DNA of 64,000 bases from Putridiphycobacter sp965230485 (GTDB taxonomy: Bacteria; Bacteroidota; Bacteroidia; Flavobacteriales_D; Crocinitomicaceae), in the NCBI GenBank assembly GCA_965230485.1, contig CBDDLA010000001.1, positions 3,787,877-3,851,876 of the forward strand, given 5' to 3'. Below, one piece after another: positions 18,201 through 27,800 of this stretch. Each line of letters begins with the position of its first letter. Position 1 is the first letter of the stretch. A program made the position numbers and the translations under genes. The notes beneath the pieces were generated by a model that was not told the DNA's origin, did no database searches, and saw only the letters and a list, made by a program, of their open reading frames with translations.

Positions 18201-19727
18201 ATGAAACCATCCAATGAACTATTCAATTTAATCGAATCATTAACTAAATCTGAAAAGAGATTTTTTAAGCTTAATTCTACACTACAGTCTGGTGAAAAAA
18301 ACTACATCAAGATATTTGATTTTGTAGAAAAACAAAAAAAGTATGATGAAGAGGAATTAAAGAATCATTTTAAAAATGAGGTTTTTATTGATCACCTTCC
18401 TTCAGAGAAAAACCATTTATACAAGTTAATATTAAAAAGTCTGCGGGCTTTTTACTCTGAGCAAAATGTAAGTGCTCAGTTAAAACAAGAAATTAAGAAT
18501 GTGGAAATTCTTCATAAAAAAGCACTCTACAAGGAATGCGCAAAGTTTGTTAAACGCGCAAAGAGAATAGCAAAGCAATATGAAAAATTTTATTATTGGT
18601 ATGAATTGATAAGTTGGGAACGAAAATTACTTGAAGAGGCCTATGAAGAAGGTGTTTTTACTCAAGATATCAACCAACTCATTGAAGAGGAGACTGAGGT
18701 AATTGAAAAACTAAGAAATTTAGCAGAATATCAAATTCTTTACTCCAAGATTAACTTAATTTTTAAGAGTGGAGGATTTTCAAGAAATGATGATGAACGA
18801 AAAATAGTTGCTGAGATAGCCGATTATCATTTAATAAAAGGAAAGAACACTGCTATTTCAGTGAGGGCAACATCTATTTGTTATTACATTAAGGGGCTTT
18901 GTGCTGCGAGTATTAGAGACTATGAGGATGCCATTATTAATTTTAGGAAAGTGAAGATGGTAATGGATAAAAACCCTAATATTAAGCAAGATCTTCAAAG
19001 CAGATACATATCTACTTTAACGTTTTTATTGAATTGTTACATTGATCAAAACGATTTTGAAAATGCCCAGAAATTTTTAGATGAAATAAAAGATCTTACA
19101 AATCAAGCTGGTTATGATAGTATTGACTCTAAGGTGAAGATTTACTCATCAATTGGTGTAGGCGAAATTCAACTTTATAATCGAAAAGGAGATTTCGAAA
19201 AAGCGCAGGAATTATGTGAATCGGTAGATAATAGGCTGGCGGCATACAGAAATAAGCTCACAAAAGAAAAAATCTTATTGTTAGATTACAGCAAAGCATA
19301 TACTTTATTTGGCACGGAAGATTATAAAGGGTCTTTAAAAATAATCAATAAAATGCTGAATGATAATGAGAAAAAATTAAGACAAGATATTTATAGCTTT
19401 TCGAGGATATTTAATTTAGTTATCCATTACGAATTGGGTAACTATGATTTTGTTGAGTATGAGGTAAAATCAACTTCTAGATTCCTAGGAAAAAAGGAAA
19501 AAGATTATCAAATAGAGAAGGTATTCATTAAGTATATTAAAAAACTATCTAAAAAAGAAATAGGGTTTGGTAAGAAAGAAATTTTTGAGACTTTTTTTAA
19601 TGAAATAGAAAAACTATTGATGTTACCCAACGAACAGGTTATCCTTGAGTATTTTAATATCAAGGCATGGGTTTACAGTAAAATCAAGAGGATTAATTTT
19701 AAGTCAGCTATTCAAGAATTAGCGTAA
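18201..19727 (+). CDS. Large alpha-helical (TPR-like) protein of unknown function
   Basis: 508 residues, no signal peptide or membrane helix. The N-terminal sequence MKPSNELFNLIESLTKSEKRFFKLNSTLQ is typical of a conserved Bacteroidota family whose members are full of charged helices; several 34-residue-like helical pairs (for example IRDYEDAIINFRKVK, NDFENAQKFLDEIK, KGDFEKAQELCESV, TEDYKGSLKIINKML) look like degenerate tetratricopeptide repeats. It is probably a cytoplasmic scaffold. I cannot assign a partner. It is isolated by gaps on both sides. Confidence 0.82.
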   Translation: MKPSNELFNLIESLTKSEKRFFKLNSTLQSGEKNYIKIFDFVEKQKKYDEEELKNHFKNEVFIDHLPSEKNHLYKLILKSLRAFYSEQNVSAQLKQEIKNVEILHKKALYKECAKFVKRAKRIAKQYEKFYYWYELISWERKLLEEAYEEGVFTQDINQLIEEETEVIEKLRNLAEYQILYSKINLIFKSGGFSRNDDERKIVAEIADYHLIKGKNTAISVRATSICYYIKGLCAASIRDYEDAIINFRKVKMVMDKNPNIKQDLQSRYISTLTFLLNCYIDQNDFENAQKFLDEIKDLTNQAGYDSIDSKVKIYSSIGVGEIQLYNRKGDFEKAQELCESVDNRLAAYRNKLTKEKILLLDYSKAYTLFGTEDYKGSLKIINKMLNDNEKKLRQDIYSFSRIFNLVIHYELGNYDFVEYEVKSTSRFLGKKEKDYQIEKVFIKYIKKLSKKEIGFGKKEIFETFFNEIEKLLMLPNEQVILEYFNIKAWVYSKIKRINFKSAIQELA

Positions 19728-19748
19728 GATAAATACCTTGCCGATCAG

Positions 19749-19770
19749 TCTAATTATAGTAACAATTAGA
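19749..19770. repeat. Inverted repeat upstream of the MFS gene
   Basis: TCTAATT (19749-19755) and AATTAGA (19764-19770) with an 8-base spacer, 50 bases before the ATG at 19820. It has no following T run, so it is more likely an operator or an incidental palindrome than a terminator. Confidence 0.35.
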
Positions 19771-19819
19771 TTCTATTGTCGTACAAAAAAGTACACCTTT
19801 CGTAGTATAGGTTTTATTT

Positions 19820-21085
19820 ATGGAGGCAAAGCAGAAATCACCAATACATATTATAATATTACTTGTTCTGGCTGGTGAGTCGATATTTGTCCTACCTTTT
19901 GTGATCGCAAGAGTTTTTCGCCCAACGTTTTTAGCTACATTTGATTTGACAAATTATGAGTTTGGAATTTGCCTTTCTGCTTATGGAATTGTCGCATTAT
20001 TCTCTTATATTTTCGGTGGCCGCCTTGCTGATAATTACGCACCTAATCAATTGATGGCCGTTGCATTGTTATTGACAGCTCTTGGAGGTTTTTTTATGGC
20101 TATTTTCCCAACTTTTAGCCTGATGAAATACCTTTATGGGTATTTTGGTTTTACAACAATTTGTTTATTTTGGAGCGCAATGATAAAGGCCACTCGAATT
20201 TGGGGTGGATATAGTAGACAGGGCAGAGCCTTTGGTTTTTTAGATGGTGGTAGAGGCTTGGTAGGGGCGGGTTTTGGATTACTTGGATTTGTAGTATTTT
20301 CATTTTTTTTGTCGAGGGAGATGCCAGCGGATATTGACATGTTGAGTTTAGGAGAGCGAAAATCTGCTTTTAGAAATGTCATATTGGTTACATCACTCTT
20401 TGTTGCAGTAATTGGAGTTATTGTTCTTTTTTTTATGAAGCAAAAATCTGATAAAGAGCTAATTGAAACAAATCAATCTTTTTCATTTAAAAATATTTTA
20501 ACGGTCATTAAAATAAAGCCCATTTGGTGGTTAATGATTATTATTTTATGTGCTTACGTTGGTTACAAAATGACTGATGACTTCTCGTTATATGCAAGAG
20601 AGGTTATGTTATATAACGAAGTAGAGTCTGCTAAAATTGGAACATTGTTGCTTTTTACCAGACCTATCGTTGGAATTGGAATAGGTTTTTTAGCAGATTT
20701 AACAAAACCAACATTATTAATGAAAACAGGATTTGTGATAACAGCAATAGGAGCATTACTTATGGCTTCTGGTTTTTTAGCACCAGGACTTACTGTTTTT
20801 TTCTTTGTGAGTATTATTACTGTTGCATTGGGGGTATACGCTCTACGTGCACTATATTTTGCTGTATTGAATCAAGCTAAAGTTCCAATTGCGCTAACTG
20901 GTACTGCGGTTGGTATTGTCTCGTTTGTTGGTTACATGCCGGATATATTTATGGGACCAGCAATGGGATATTTGCTCGACAAATCGCCTGGAGAGCTGGG
21001 ACATCAACACGTGTTTTTGATGTGTGCTATTTTTGCTACAATTGGTTTTTTTGCTACTGTCTTATTTAAGAAAGCTTCTACTTAA
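19820..21085 (+). CDS. Major facilitator superfamily transporter
   Basis: 421 residues, about twelve membrane helices in two six-helix halves with a charged loop between them (about 205-230). The MFS pattern after helix 2 is seen as GGRLADNYAPNQLM, and the equivalent in the second half is GFLADLTKPTLLMKTG. The substrate is not clear; the general look is closest to bacterial organic-solute or nitrate-type carriers, but I would not go further. The stop overlaps the stop of the convergent plsC by eight bases. Confidence 0.88.
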   Translation: MEAKQKSPIHIIILLVLAGESIFVLPFVIARVFRPTFLATFDLTNYEFGICLSAYGIVALFSYIFGGRLADNYAPNQLMAVALLLTALGGFFMAIFPTFSLMKYLYGYFGFTTICLFWSAMIKATRIWGGYSRQGRAFGFLDGGRGLVGAGFGLLGFVVFSFFLSREMPADIDMLSLGERKSAFRNVILVTSLFVAVIGVIVLFFMKQKSDKELIETNQSFSFKNILTVIKIKPIWWLMIIILCAYVGYKMTDDFSLYAREVMLYNEVESAKIGTLLLFTRPIVGIGIGFLADLTKPTLLMKTGFVITAIGALLMASGFLAPGLTVFFFVSIITVALGVYALRALYFAVLNQAKVPIALTGTAVGIVSFVGYMPDIFMGPAMGYLLDKSPGELGHQHVFLMCAIFATIGFFATVLFKKAST

Positions 21086-21797
21086 TTTCAAGTAATGCTT
21101 TGATGCTCTCTTCAGCTTTGACTTTCAGCTCGTTAATAGCTTTAATGTCATCAGTGTTTTCTTGTTTAAATTCTGATCCATATTTGACAACAACTTTACC
21201 TTTGCTCAGGTTTAATAATTTCCCACCTGGCCAAATTTTATTTCCCCCTATAATCGCAACAGGTAAAATTGTCATTTTTGATTTTACCGCAATATGAAAA
21301 GTACCTTTTTTAAAAGGTAAAAGCTTGCCCTCATCATCAAAAGTTCCTTCTGGAAAAACCAATACGTTTTTGCCTTCTTTTAACTTATTAGCTGCAATTT
21401 TCATGCTTCGAATCGATCTTTTTGGGTTAGACCGGTCAATAAAAATCATACCTAGCAGCCACATCATCCAACCAAAGAAGGGAATTCTTAGTAGTTCGCG
21501 CTTAGCAATAAAATAGATATTTTTTGGATAAGCACATAGTAAAATTGGTACGTCTAAATAAGAAGTATGATTAGACATAATAATGTAGTTTTTAGTATGG
21601 TCAATGTTTTCGATCCCTTTAACTTGTAAATCTATTCCTACTATAAATAATATAAAAGGGGCCCAAACCCGCCTAACTATGATTAACACCCATGGTGGAT
21701 AGAATGTTAATACTAAAGTAACCATAGTTACGGCAATTATCATTATGGTCCAGATTATAAGGATAAATAGTTTTATGGCAGATAGAATAGCTTTCAT
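21078..21797 (-). CDS. plsC: 1-acyl-sn-glycerol-3-phosphate acyltransferase
   Basis: 239 residues. It acylates lysophosphatidic acid to phosphatidic acid in membrane lipid synthesis. An N-terminal membrane helix pair (about 8-55) is followed by the catalytic NHTSYLD (His77, Asp82) motif and the substrate-binding FPEGTFDDEG motif; FKKGTFHIAVK and VLPVAIIGG complete the family. Its start touches the stop of priA (21797 is shared), so it is translated from the same transcript. Confidence 0.93.
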   Translation of the reverse strand: MKAILSAIKLFILIIWTIMIIAVTMVTLVLTFYPPWVLIIVRRVWAPFILFIVGIDLQVKGIENIDHTKNYIIMSNHTSYLDVPILLCAYPKNIYFIAKRELLRIPFFGWMMWLLGMIFIDRSNPKRSIRSMKIAANKLKEGKNVLVFPEGTFDDEGKLLPFKKGTFHIAVKSKMTILPVAIIGGNKIWPGGKLLNLSKGKVVVKYGSEFKQENTDDIKAINELKVKAEESIKALLEIK

Positions 21798-24280
21798 TAT
21801 TGGGGATCAACATCAATTACCACTCTTACTGAGCGGTAATCGTGCTTAGATAAGAAGTTATTAATTTGTTCATGTAAAATATCTTTCACTTTAGCAGGGC
21901 TTGCTGATCGTTCAAATTTAATAGTAATATTCATTAAATAATAATTTCTAACCCGAGCAATTAATGGTGCTTCTGGCCCTTGAAGTCTGTCTTTAAAAAT
22001 TGTTTTTAAGTTATTCGCCAATTCATGTGATGCTACTTCTAGCGTATTCCTGTCTTTGTGCCTTAGTTGAACAAATATGACTCTATAAAATGGTGGGTAG
22101 TTAAAATTTCGTCTTTCTATTAATTCTTGATTATACATGCCTAAATAATTGTGAGACATTACTTTTTGTATTATCCAATGGTTTGGCTCAAAACTTTGTA
22201 TAATCACTTTACCGCGTTTAGACTTTCTACCAGCTCTACCAGCAACCTGACTCATTAATTGATAGGATCGTTCAAATGCTCTAAAGTCAGGAAATTTCAA
22301 CATTTGATCAGCACTTAATATGCCCACTAGTCCAACATTATCAAAGTCCAACCCCTTTGTCACCATCTGTGTGCCAATTAATACATCAATTTCCCTTGCT
22401 TCAAATTCAGAAATAATAGTTTGGTAGGCATTTTTCGTTCTAGTGGAGTCAAGGTCAAGCCGTTTGATTGTTATCTTAGGGAAATATATACTTAGCTCAT
22501 CTTCAATTTTCTCGGTGCCAAATCCAAGCATTTTTAGCTTACGACTGCCGCAGGCACCACAAGAAGATGGAGGGGTCAAAAAATAACCACAATAATGACA
22601 TTTTAAAACGTTTATCGCTTTGTGATAGGTTAAGGAAACGTCACAATTTTTGCACTGAGGTGTCCAGTGACATTGCTCGCATGTCCATAAAGGTGTATAA
22701 CCTCTTCGGTTTTGAAATAAAATAATCTGCTCTTTTCTCTCAAGTGCCTCTTCCATTTCTTTCATGAGTAGAGACGAAAAGTGAGATTTCATGGATTTCT
22801 GTTTCGTTTCTTTTTCCAGATCAGCACACTGTATTTCTGGTAATTTCACACCACCATACCTTTCAGATATTGATACTAGTCCATATCTTCCTTCTGAGGC
22901 ATTAAAATAAGTTTCTATTGATGGAGTAGCAGAACCTAGCAAGACTTTTGCTTTATGCTGTCTAGCTAAAACAATACTGACATCTCTGGCGTTATATCGT
23001 GGGGAAGGATCATATTGTTTAAATGAGTTTTCATGTTCTTCATCCACAATTATTAAACCGAGTTTTTGAAATGGAAGAAAAATCGACGATCGTGCCCCAA
23101 GAATGATCCTATATTGATTTTGACTATTATTGAGTATTTGTTGCCAGATTTCTATCCGTTCATTTTGATTAAATCGGCTATGATAAACACCAACTAAATC
23201 ACCAAAATAGGCTTTGAGTCGTTTGATTAATTGAGTGGTTAGAGCTATTTCGGGAAGCAAGAATAATACCTGTTCACCTTTTTTTAAGGCCATTTCAATT
23301 AACTTGACATAAATTTCTGTTTTTCCAGAAGATGTGACGCCATGTAATAATACAATATCCTTATTTTCGAATTCTTGTTTTACATCTTCAAACGCTTTTT
23401 TTTGAGCATCAGATAAATCCTTGATCGTATCTAAATTTTCATTTGAAACAGCTAAACGTGATACTTCAGCACTAAAGATTTCTATAATTTCTTTTTTGGC
23501 CAAAGTCATTACAGAAGATTCAGATACATTTTGATTTAAAAGTACTTTTTTGAGTACTGGTATTTGGCTATTACTTTGCCAATTTGTGAGTTGTATTATT
23601 TTCAATAGTGCTGAGACTTGACCTTCTGCTTTTTTATTTTTTTCTAAGCGGTTCAGTACTTCAGCTAACCTCTCTTCGTCAAGGTATTGGTCACGTAATT
23701 TTACAAAAGAAACAAATTTAGGTCGGTATTTAGACTTTAATTCTGTACTAACTATAGCCACTTTTTTTTCAATTAGGCTTTTAATGATTGGCTGAATCGT
23801 TTTAATCTGAATAATTTCTGCAATTTCTTTTAAAGTGAGTTCTTCTTGTAATTCTAGCGCTTCAAGAATTAAGTATTCTTTGTCGGATAAATTATTGAAT
23901 GACTCTTTATGTTCTGGGTGTAAGCAGATAATAGTTTCGCTGGCTAACTTAAAATTACTAGGTAAAGCGGCATTCATTACATCCCCAATATCAGCCATAT
24001 AATATGACGAAATCCAATGCCAAAGTTCGAGTTGTTTTGGAGTGACAATTGGGTTTTCATCTAGTATGGTTTCAACATATTTAACTTGATAGTTTTTTGG
24101 AACCTCTTCATGAATATGTCTAACAATCCCTGTATAGTACTTACTTCGACCCAATGGCACTATAACACGTTTTCCTTCAGCAATATGATCATTTAGCTCA
24201 AACGGTACCCTGTACGTATAAGTATTAGGAATACTTAACGGTAAAATAACATCAACAAAATAGGTAATCCGTTCGCTCAA
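21797..24280 (-). CDS. priA: Primosomal protein N' (replication restart helicase)
   Basis: 827 residues from a TTG at 24280, which gives MSERITYFVDVILPL as in other Bacteroidota PriA; a TTG at 24307 would overlap the rhodanese gene by 13 bases. PriA reloads the replisome at collapsed forks. Visible parts: the 3' DNA-binding domain at the N-terminus, helicase motif I HGVTSSGKTE, motif II DEEHENSF, GSATPS, the eight-Cys zinc region (CEQCHWTPQCKNC, KCHYCG, CGACGS), and the motif VAGRAGRKSKRGKV. It overlaps plsC downstream. Confidence 0.95.
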   Translation of the reverse strand: MSERITYFVDVILPLSIPNTYTYRVPFELNDHIAEGKRVIVPLGRSKYYTGIVRHIHEEVPKNYQVKYVETILDENPIVTPKQLELWHWISSYYMADIGDVMNAALPSNFKLASETIICLHPEHKESFNNLSDKEYLILEALELQEELTLKEIAEIIQIKTIQPIIKSLIEKKVAIVSTELKSKYRPKFVSFVKLRDQYLDEERLAEVLNRLEKNKKAEGQVSALLKIIQLTNWQSNSQIPVLKKVLLNQNVSESSVMTLAKKEIIEIFSAEVSRLAVSNENLDTIKDLSDAQKKAFEDVKQEFENKDIVLLHGVTSSGKTEIYVKLIEMALKKGEQVLFLLPEIALTTQLIKRLKAYFGDLVGVYHSRFNQNERIEIWQQILNNSQNQYRIILGARSSIFLPFQKLGLIIVDEEHENSFKQYDPSPRYNARDVSIVLARQHKAKVLLGSATPSIETYFNASEGRYGLVSISERYGGVKLPEIQCADLEKETKQKSMKSHFSSLLMKEMEEALERKEQIILFQNRRGYTPLWTCEQCHWTPQCKNCDVSLTYHKAINVLKCHYCGYFLTPPSSCGACGSRKLKMLGFGTEKIEDELSIYFPKITIKRLDLDSTRTKNAYQTIISEFEAREIDVLIGTQMVTKGLDFDNVGLVGILSADQMLKFPDFRAFERSYQLMSQVAGRAGRKSKRGKVIIQSFEPNHWIIQKVMSHNYLGMYNQELIERRNFNYPPFYRVIFVQLRHKDRNTLEVASHELANNLKTIFKDRLQGPEAPLIARVRNYYLMNITIKFERSASPAKVKDILHEQINNFLSKHDYRSVRVVIDVDPQ

Positions 24281-24294
24281 TCCAATATTATTTA

Positions 24295-24723
24295 TTAATA
24301 TGGCCAATTACCATAACCTCCTATAAGGTTGTAAACTGTCTTAAACCCATTATCCTTTAATGCTTTCATAGCTTTGCTACTTCTTCCTCCGGCTTGGCAA
24401 AACACGATAATAGGCTGATCTTTATTAATTTCCATAATATTTTCGAGAAATTGGTCATCTAGAAAGTTGCTGTTTTGAGCGGTTTCTATCGTACCATTTT
24501 CGAATTCTTCTGGGGTTCGAACGTCAATTAATTTTGCCAAATTTTGATCAATTAATGACTTACATTCTTCAGCAGATATGTCTTTGGCAGTATTTGTCTT
24601 TTGAGAATGTTCAACTTCCTTTTCAGTCGATTTATTGGAATTATTTTCAGAATTAGTATTTTTTTCTTGACTATTACAAGAGATTAACAATATCAGGCTT
24701 AAAGTTACCGTAACTAGTTTCAT
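24295..24723 (-). CDS. Rhodanese-domain lipoprotein
   Basis: 142 residues. A lipoprotein signal ends LLISC (Cys16), followed by an Asn/Ser/Glu-rich linker (about 17-48) and a single rhodanese domain: LIDVRTPEEFENGTI and the active-site loop VFCQAGGRSSKAM with Cys109. Rhodaneses transfer sulfane sulfur; the CxxGxRS loop shape suggests activity, in the periplasm or on the outer membrane. It is the first gene of a minus-strand unit with priA and plsC; a promoter is seen at 24747-24778. Confidence 0.9.
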   Translation of the reverse strand: MKLVTVTLSLILLISCNSQEKNTNSENNSNKSTEKEVEHSQKTNTAKDISAEECKSLIDQNLAKLIDVRTPEEFENGTIETAQNSNFLDDQFLENIMEINKDQPIIVFCQAGGRSSKAMKALKDNGFKTVYNLIGGYGNWPY

Positions 24724-24746
24724 AATTTAGGTTTGATTTCGATATA

Positions 24747-24778
24747 CAAAAGTACAAAAATGAAATGAGGAAAGTCAA
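24747..24778 (-). promoter_or_regulatory. Bacteroidota-type promoter of the rhodanese-priA-plsC unit
   Basis: On the minus strand TTGAC begins at 24778 and, 21 bases after its TTG, TACTTTTG (complement of 24747-24754) matches TAnnTTTG. Transcription would begin about 17 bases before the ATG at 24723. Confidence 0.5.
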
Positions 24779-24810
24779 TTCATTGGTTAGATTATAGGTC
24801 AAAACGATTG

Positions 24811-27800
24811 TCACCTAATAATTGTAACGTTACCCGTAAGTGTTCGTGTTTGATCAGAAACGCTCTCTTCGAATTTTAAAAGCCATACATAGGCGTCAAT
24901 TGGCATCTGTCTTCCTTGGTAAGTGCCGTCCCATCCAAATTCAGGATTTTTACTCTCAAAAATTATCTCTCCCCATCTATTAAAAATCATTAGATGGTAA
25001 GTATTGTCATTTATTCCTGTGGTAACTATCGGTTTAAAAACAGAGTTGAGATTTCCAGAACTGAAAGGTGTAAAAGCATTTGGAACATATACTAGACTAT
25101 TTTCGTCAATCTCAATAAATTGGGAGAGGCTATCACCACAATTATTATCTGAATAAACAACCAAAGTCACTTTTTTGAAACTTGAATAATCATTAAATAT
25201 ATGGTTAAACATTGAATCAGAAGATATTAAGTTATTATCAATATACCACGCCCAATTATCTGCTGAGTTAGACAAACTTTCGAAAAAATATTCAATTTCA
25301 ATGGCTCCTCTATCTGCAATACCATAATTAAAATTTGCTGATGGTTTATCATTAACGGTTATAAATTCACTTTTTTCTAATTCAGATATACAGCCGTTTG
25401 TTGATTCAACGGTAAGCGTGACATCATATAAGCCAGCTACTGTGTACGATATTGTAGGTGATTTTAAATCTGAAAATTTTCCATTTCCAAAGTCCCAGTA
25501 ATAACTTTGGATATTATCGTTTGATGATATTTCGGTCAAATTTTCAATTCGAATATCATCTAACTCGCACTTTATGGTCTCGGTATCAAAGTCAATATTA
25601 GTTACTGAAAAATCAACGGTTATGGAATCTTTTGCCAAACAACTCAATTCAGTTACTGTAACAAAATAGAGTCCAGGACTTTTTATTACCAAAGACGCAT
25701 TTGAGCTATTGTCGTTCCATAAGTATTGAGTATTTGAAGATTGGTAGACATTAACCTCTACAGAATCATTTTCGCAGAGAAGTAAATCAGGTCCTAGTTC
25801 TACGTCCAGTAAAATTTTCTCTACTTGAACAGTATCGTATGCCTTACACAGGTTGATATCAGTAAGTGTTACAAATACAAGTTCACTTTGGTTTGTAGAA
25901 TAGGTAGGGGCCGTTGAATTATCATGCCAAAGATATGTTGCACCGTTTTGCGTGATATTCCAAGATATACTTTGGTTTTCACATAAGCTTGTATCCGGCC
26001 CAAGGTTAACAGAAGGTGAATTAAAATAGTCAACAATAATAGTGTCTGATGCAGTACACCCGTTATCGCTAAGTTCTACCCAAACTTGACTTTGATTATA
26101 AATTGTTACTGCAGAGTCAGTTTCCTGATTAGACCATAGTATATTAGCATTCGTATTTGGTACAAATAGAATTATTGAATCACCTGGGCAAAGGCTTGTA
26201 TCCGACCCTAAATTGGGTTGATGAAGCGTTACAAAATCTATAATAATAGTATCGTGGTATTCACAATTATTTTGAGTTAAAATAATAGAAATTGTATCTT
26301 CAGTAGCAACCGTAATGGTTGAAAGTATTGAATTATCGTTCCATAAATATGAAGCTCCAGGGGTAGTTGCGTCTAAAGTAATGGATGCTGATTGACATAA
26401 AGAGGTGTCATTACCCAAGTCAAAATTTGGTGGAATGAAGTAATCTATTTGAATTGAGTCAGAATATGAGCAACCATCTACGGTAGTAATATCTACATAA
26501 TATTGTCCGGTACTATGAACAGTTAAAGTAGGTGCATTCGTATTATCATTCCACAAATAAGAAGCTCCTGTAGTTGTAGCATCTAATACAATAGAATCAT
26601 TGAGGCAAAGTGTAGTGTCATTGCCAATATTGAAGGAAATGATTGGGTAATTTGTTAATATCATGGTGTCACTGTATGAACAACCATATTTTATTATATC
26701 TAACCATACTGTATCCGCTAAGTAATAAATGGTAGAAGAATCTGAAAATCCATTACTCCAAAAATAATTACTTGCGCCCAGTTGAGGGTCTAACTCAATG
26801 GAGTCACCCATGCAGAATATGGTATCATTACCAAGAAAATCAGTCATTTCAGGATAATAAGTAATGACAATAGTATCGTAATACTGGCAATTATTCTGTG
26901 TTAGAATGATTGAAACGGTATCTTCAGAATTGATTGTTCTGGTGGGTAAAATTGATGCATTATCCCATAAATAATTGACACCAGGAGTTGTTGCATCAAG
27001 CGTTATAGAAGCCAATTGACATAAAGAAGTGTCATTTCCAAGATCAAAGACTGGAGGTGTATAATAATCAACTTGAATCGAATCTGAATATAAACAACCA
27101 TCAGCAGTTGTTAGATCAACGTAATATTGACCGGAAGTATGAACAGTTAACGTAGGATTAATAGAATTATCATTCCAAAGATAGGAGGCACCCATGTAAG
27201 TAGCATCTAAAATAATTGAATCATAAATACAAAGAGTAGTGTCGTTACCTAAATTTAAACTTGGAATTGGATGATTGGTCATTATAAGAGAGTCTCTGGA
27301 AGTACAACCATTCTTAATGACTTCCAACCAAACTGTGTCAGCTACATAAAAAGTTGTTGATGAGTCTGTTGAGCCATTACTCCATAAGTAACTTGAAGCA
27401 CCAAGTTGCAGGTTAAATTGTATTGAGTCCGTAGAACAAAACATGGTGTCGTTACCCAAAAAATCACTTAAAACGGGAAAATAATCTATGACAATAGTGT
27501 CGTAGTATTGACAATTGTTTTGACTTAAAATAACCGATACTGTGTCTTCCGGAGCACTAATATTAATTGTTGACATTATAGAATTATCATGCCACAAATA
27601 GGATGCACCAGGTACTGCGGCATCTAAAGTAATTGAAGCTGATTGACATAGAGAAGTATCATTTCCTAAATCAAAAATTGGAGGCGTAAAATAACTAATT
27701 TGAATAGAGTCTGTATACAAACAGCCACTTGCTGTAATGTCAACGAAGTATTGTCCTGCAGCACCAACATGAAGTACTGAATCGGTACTGGCATCATTCC

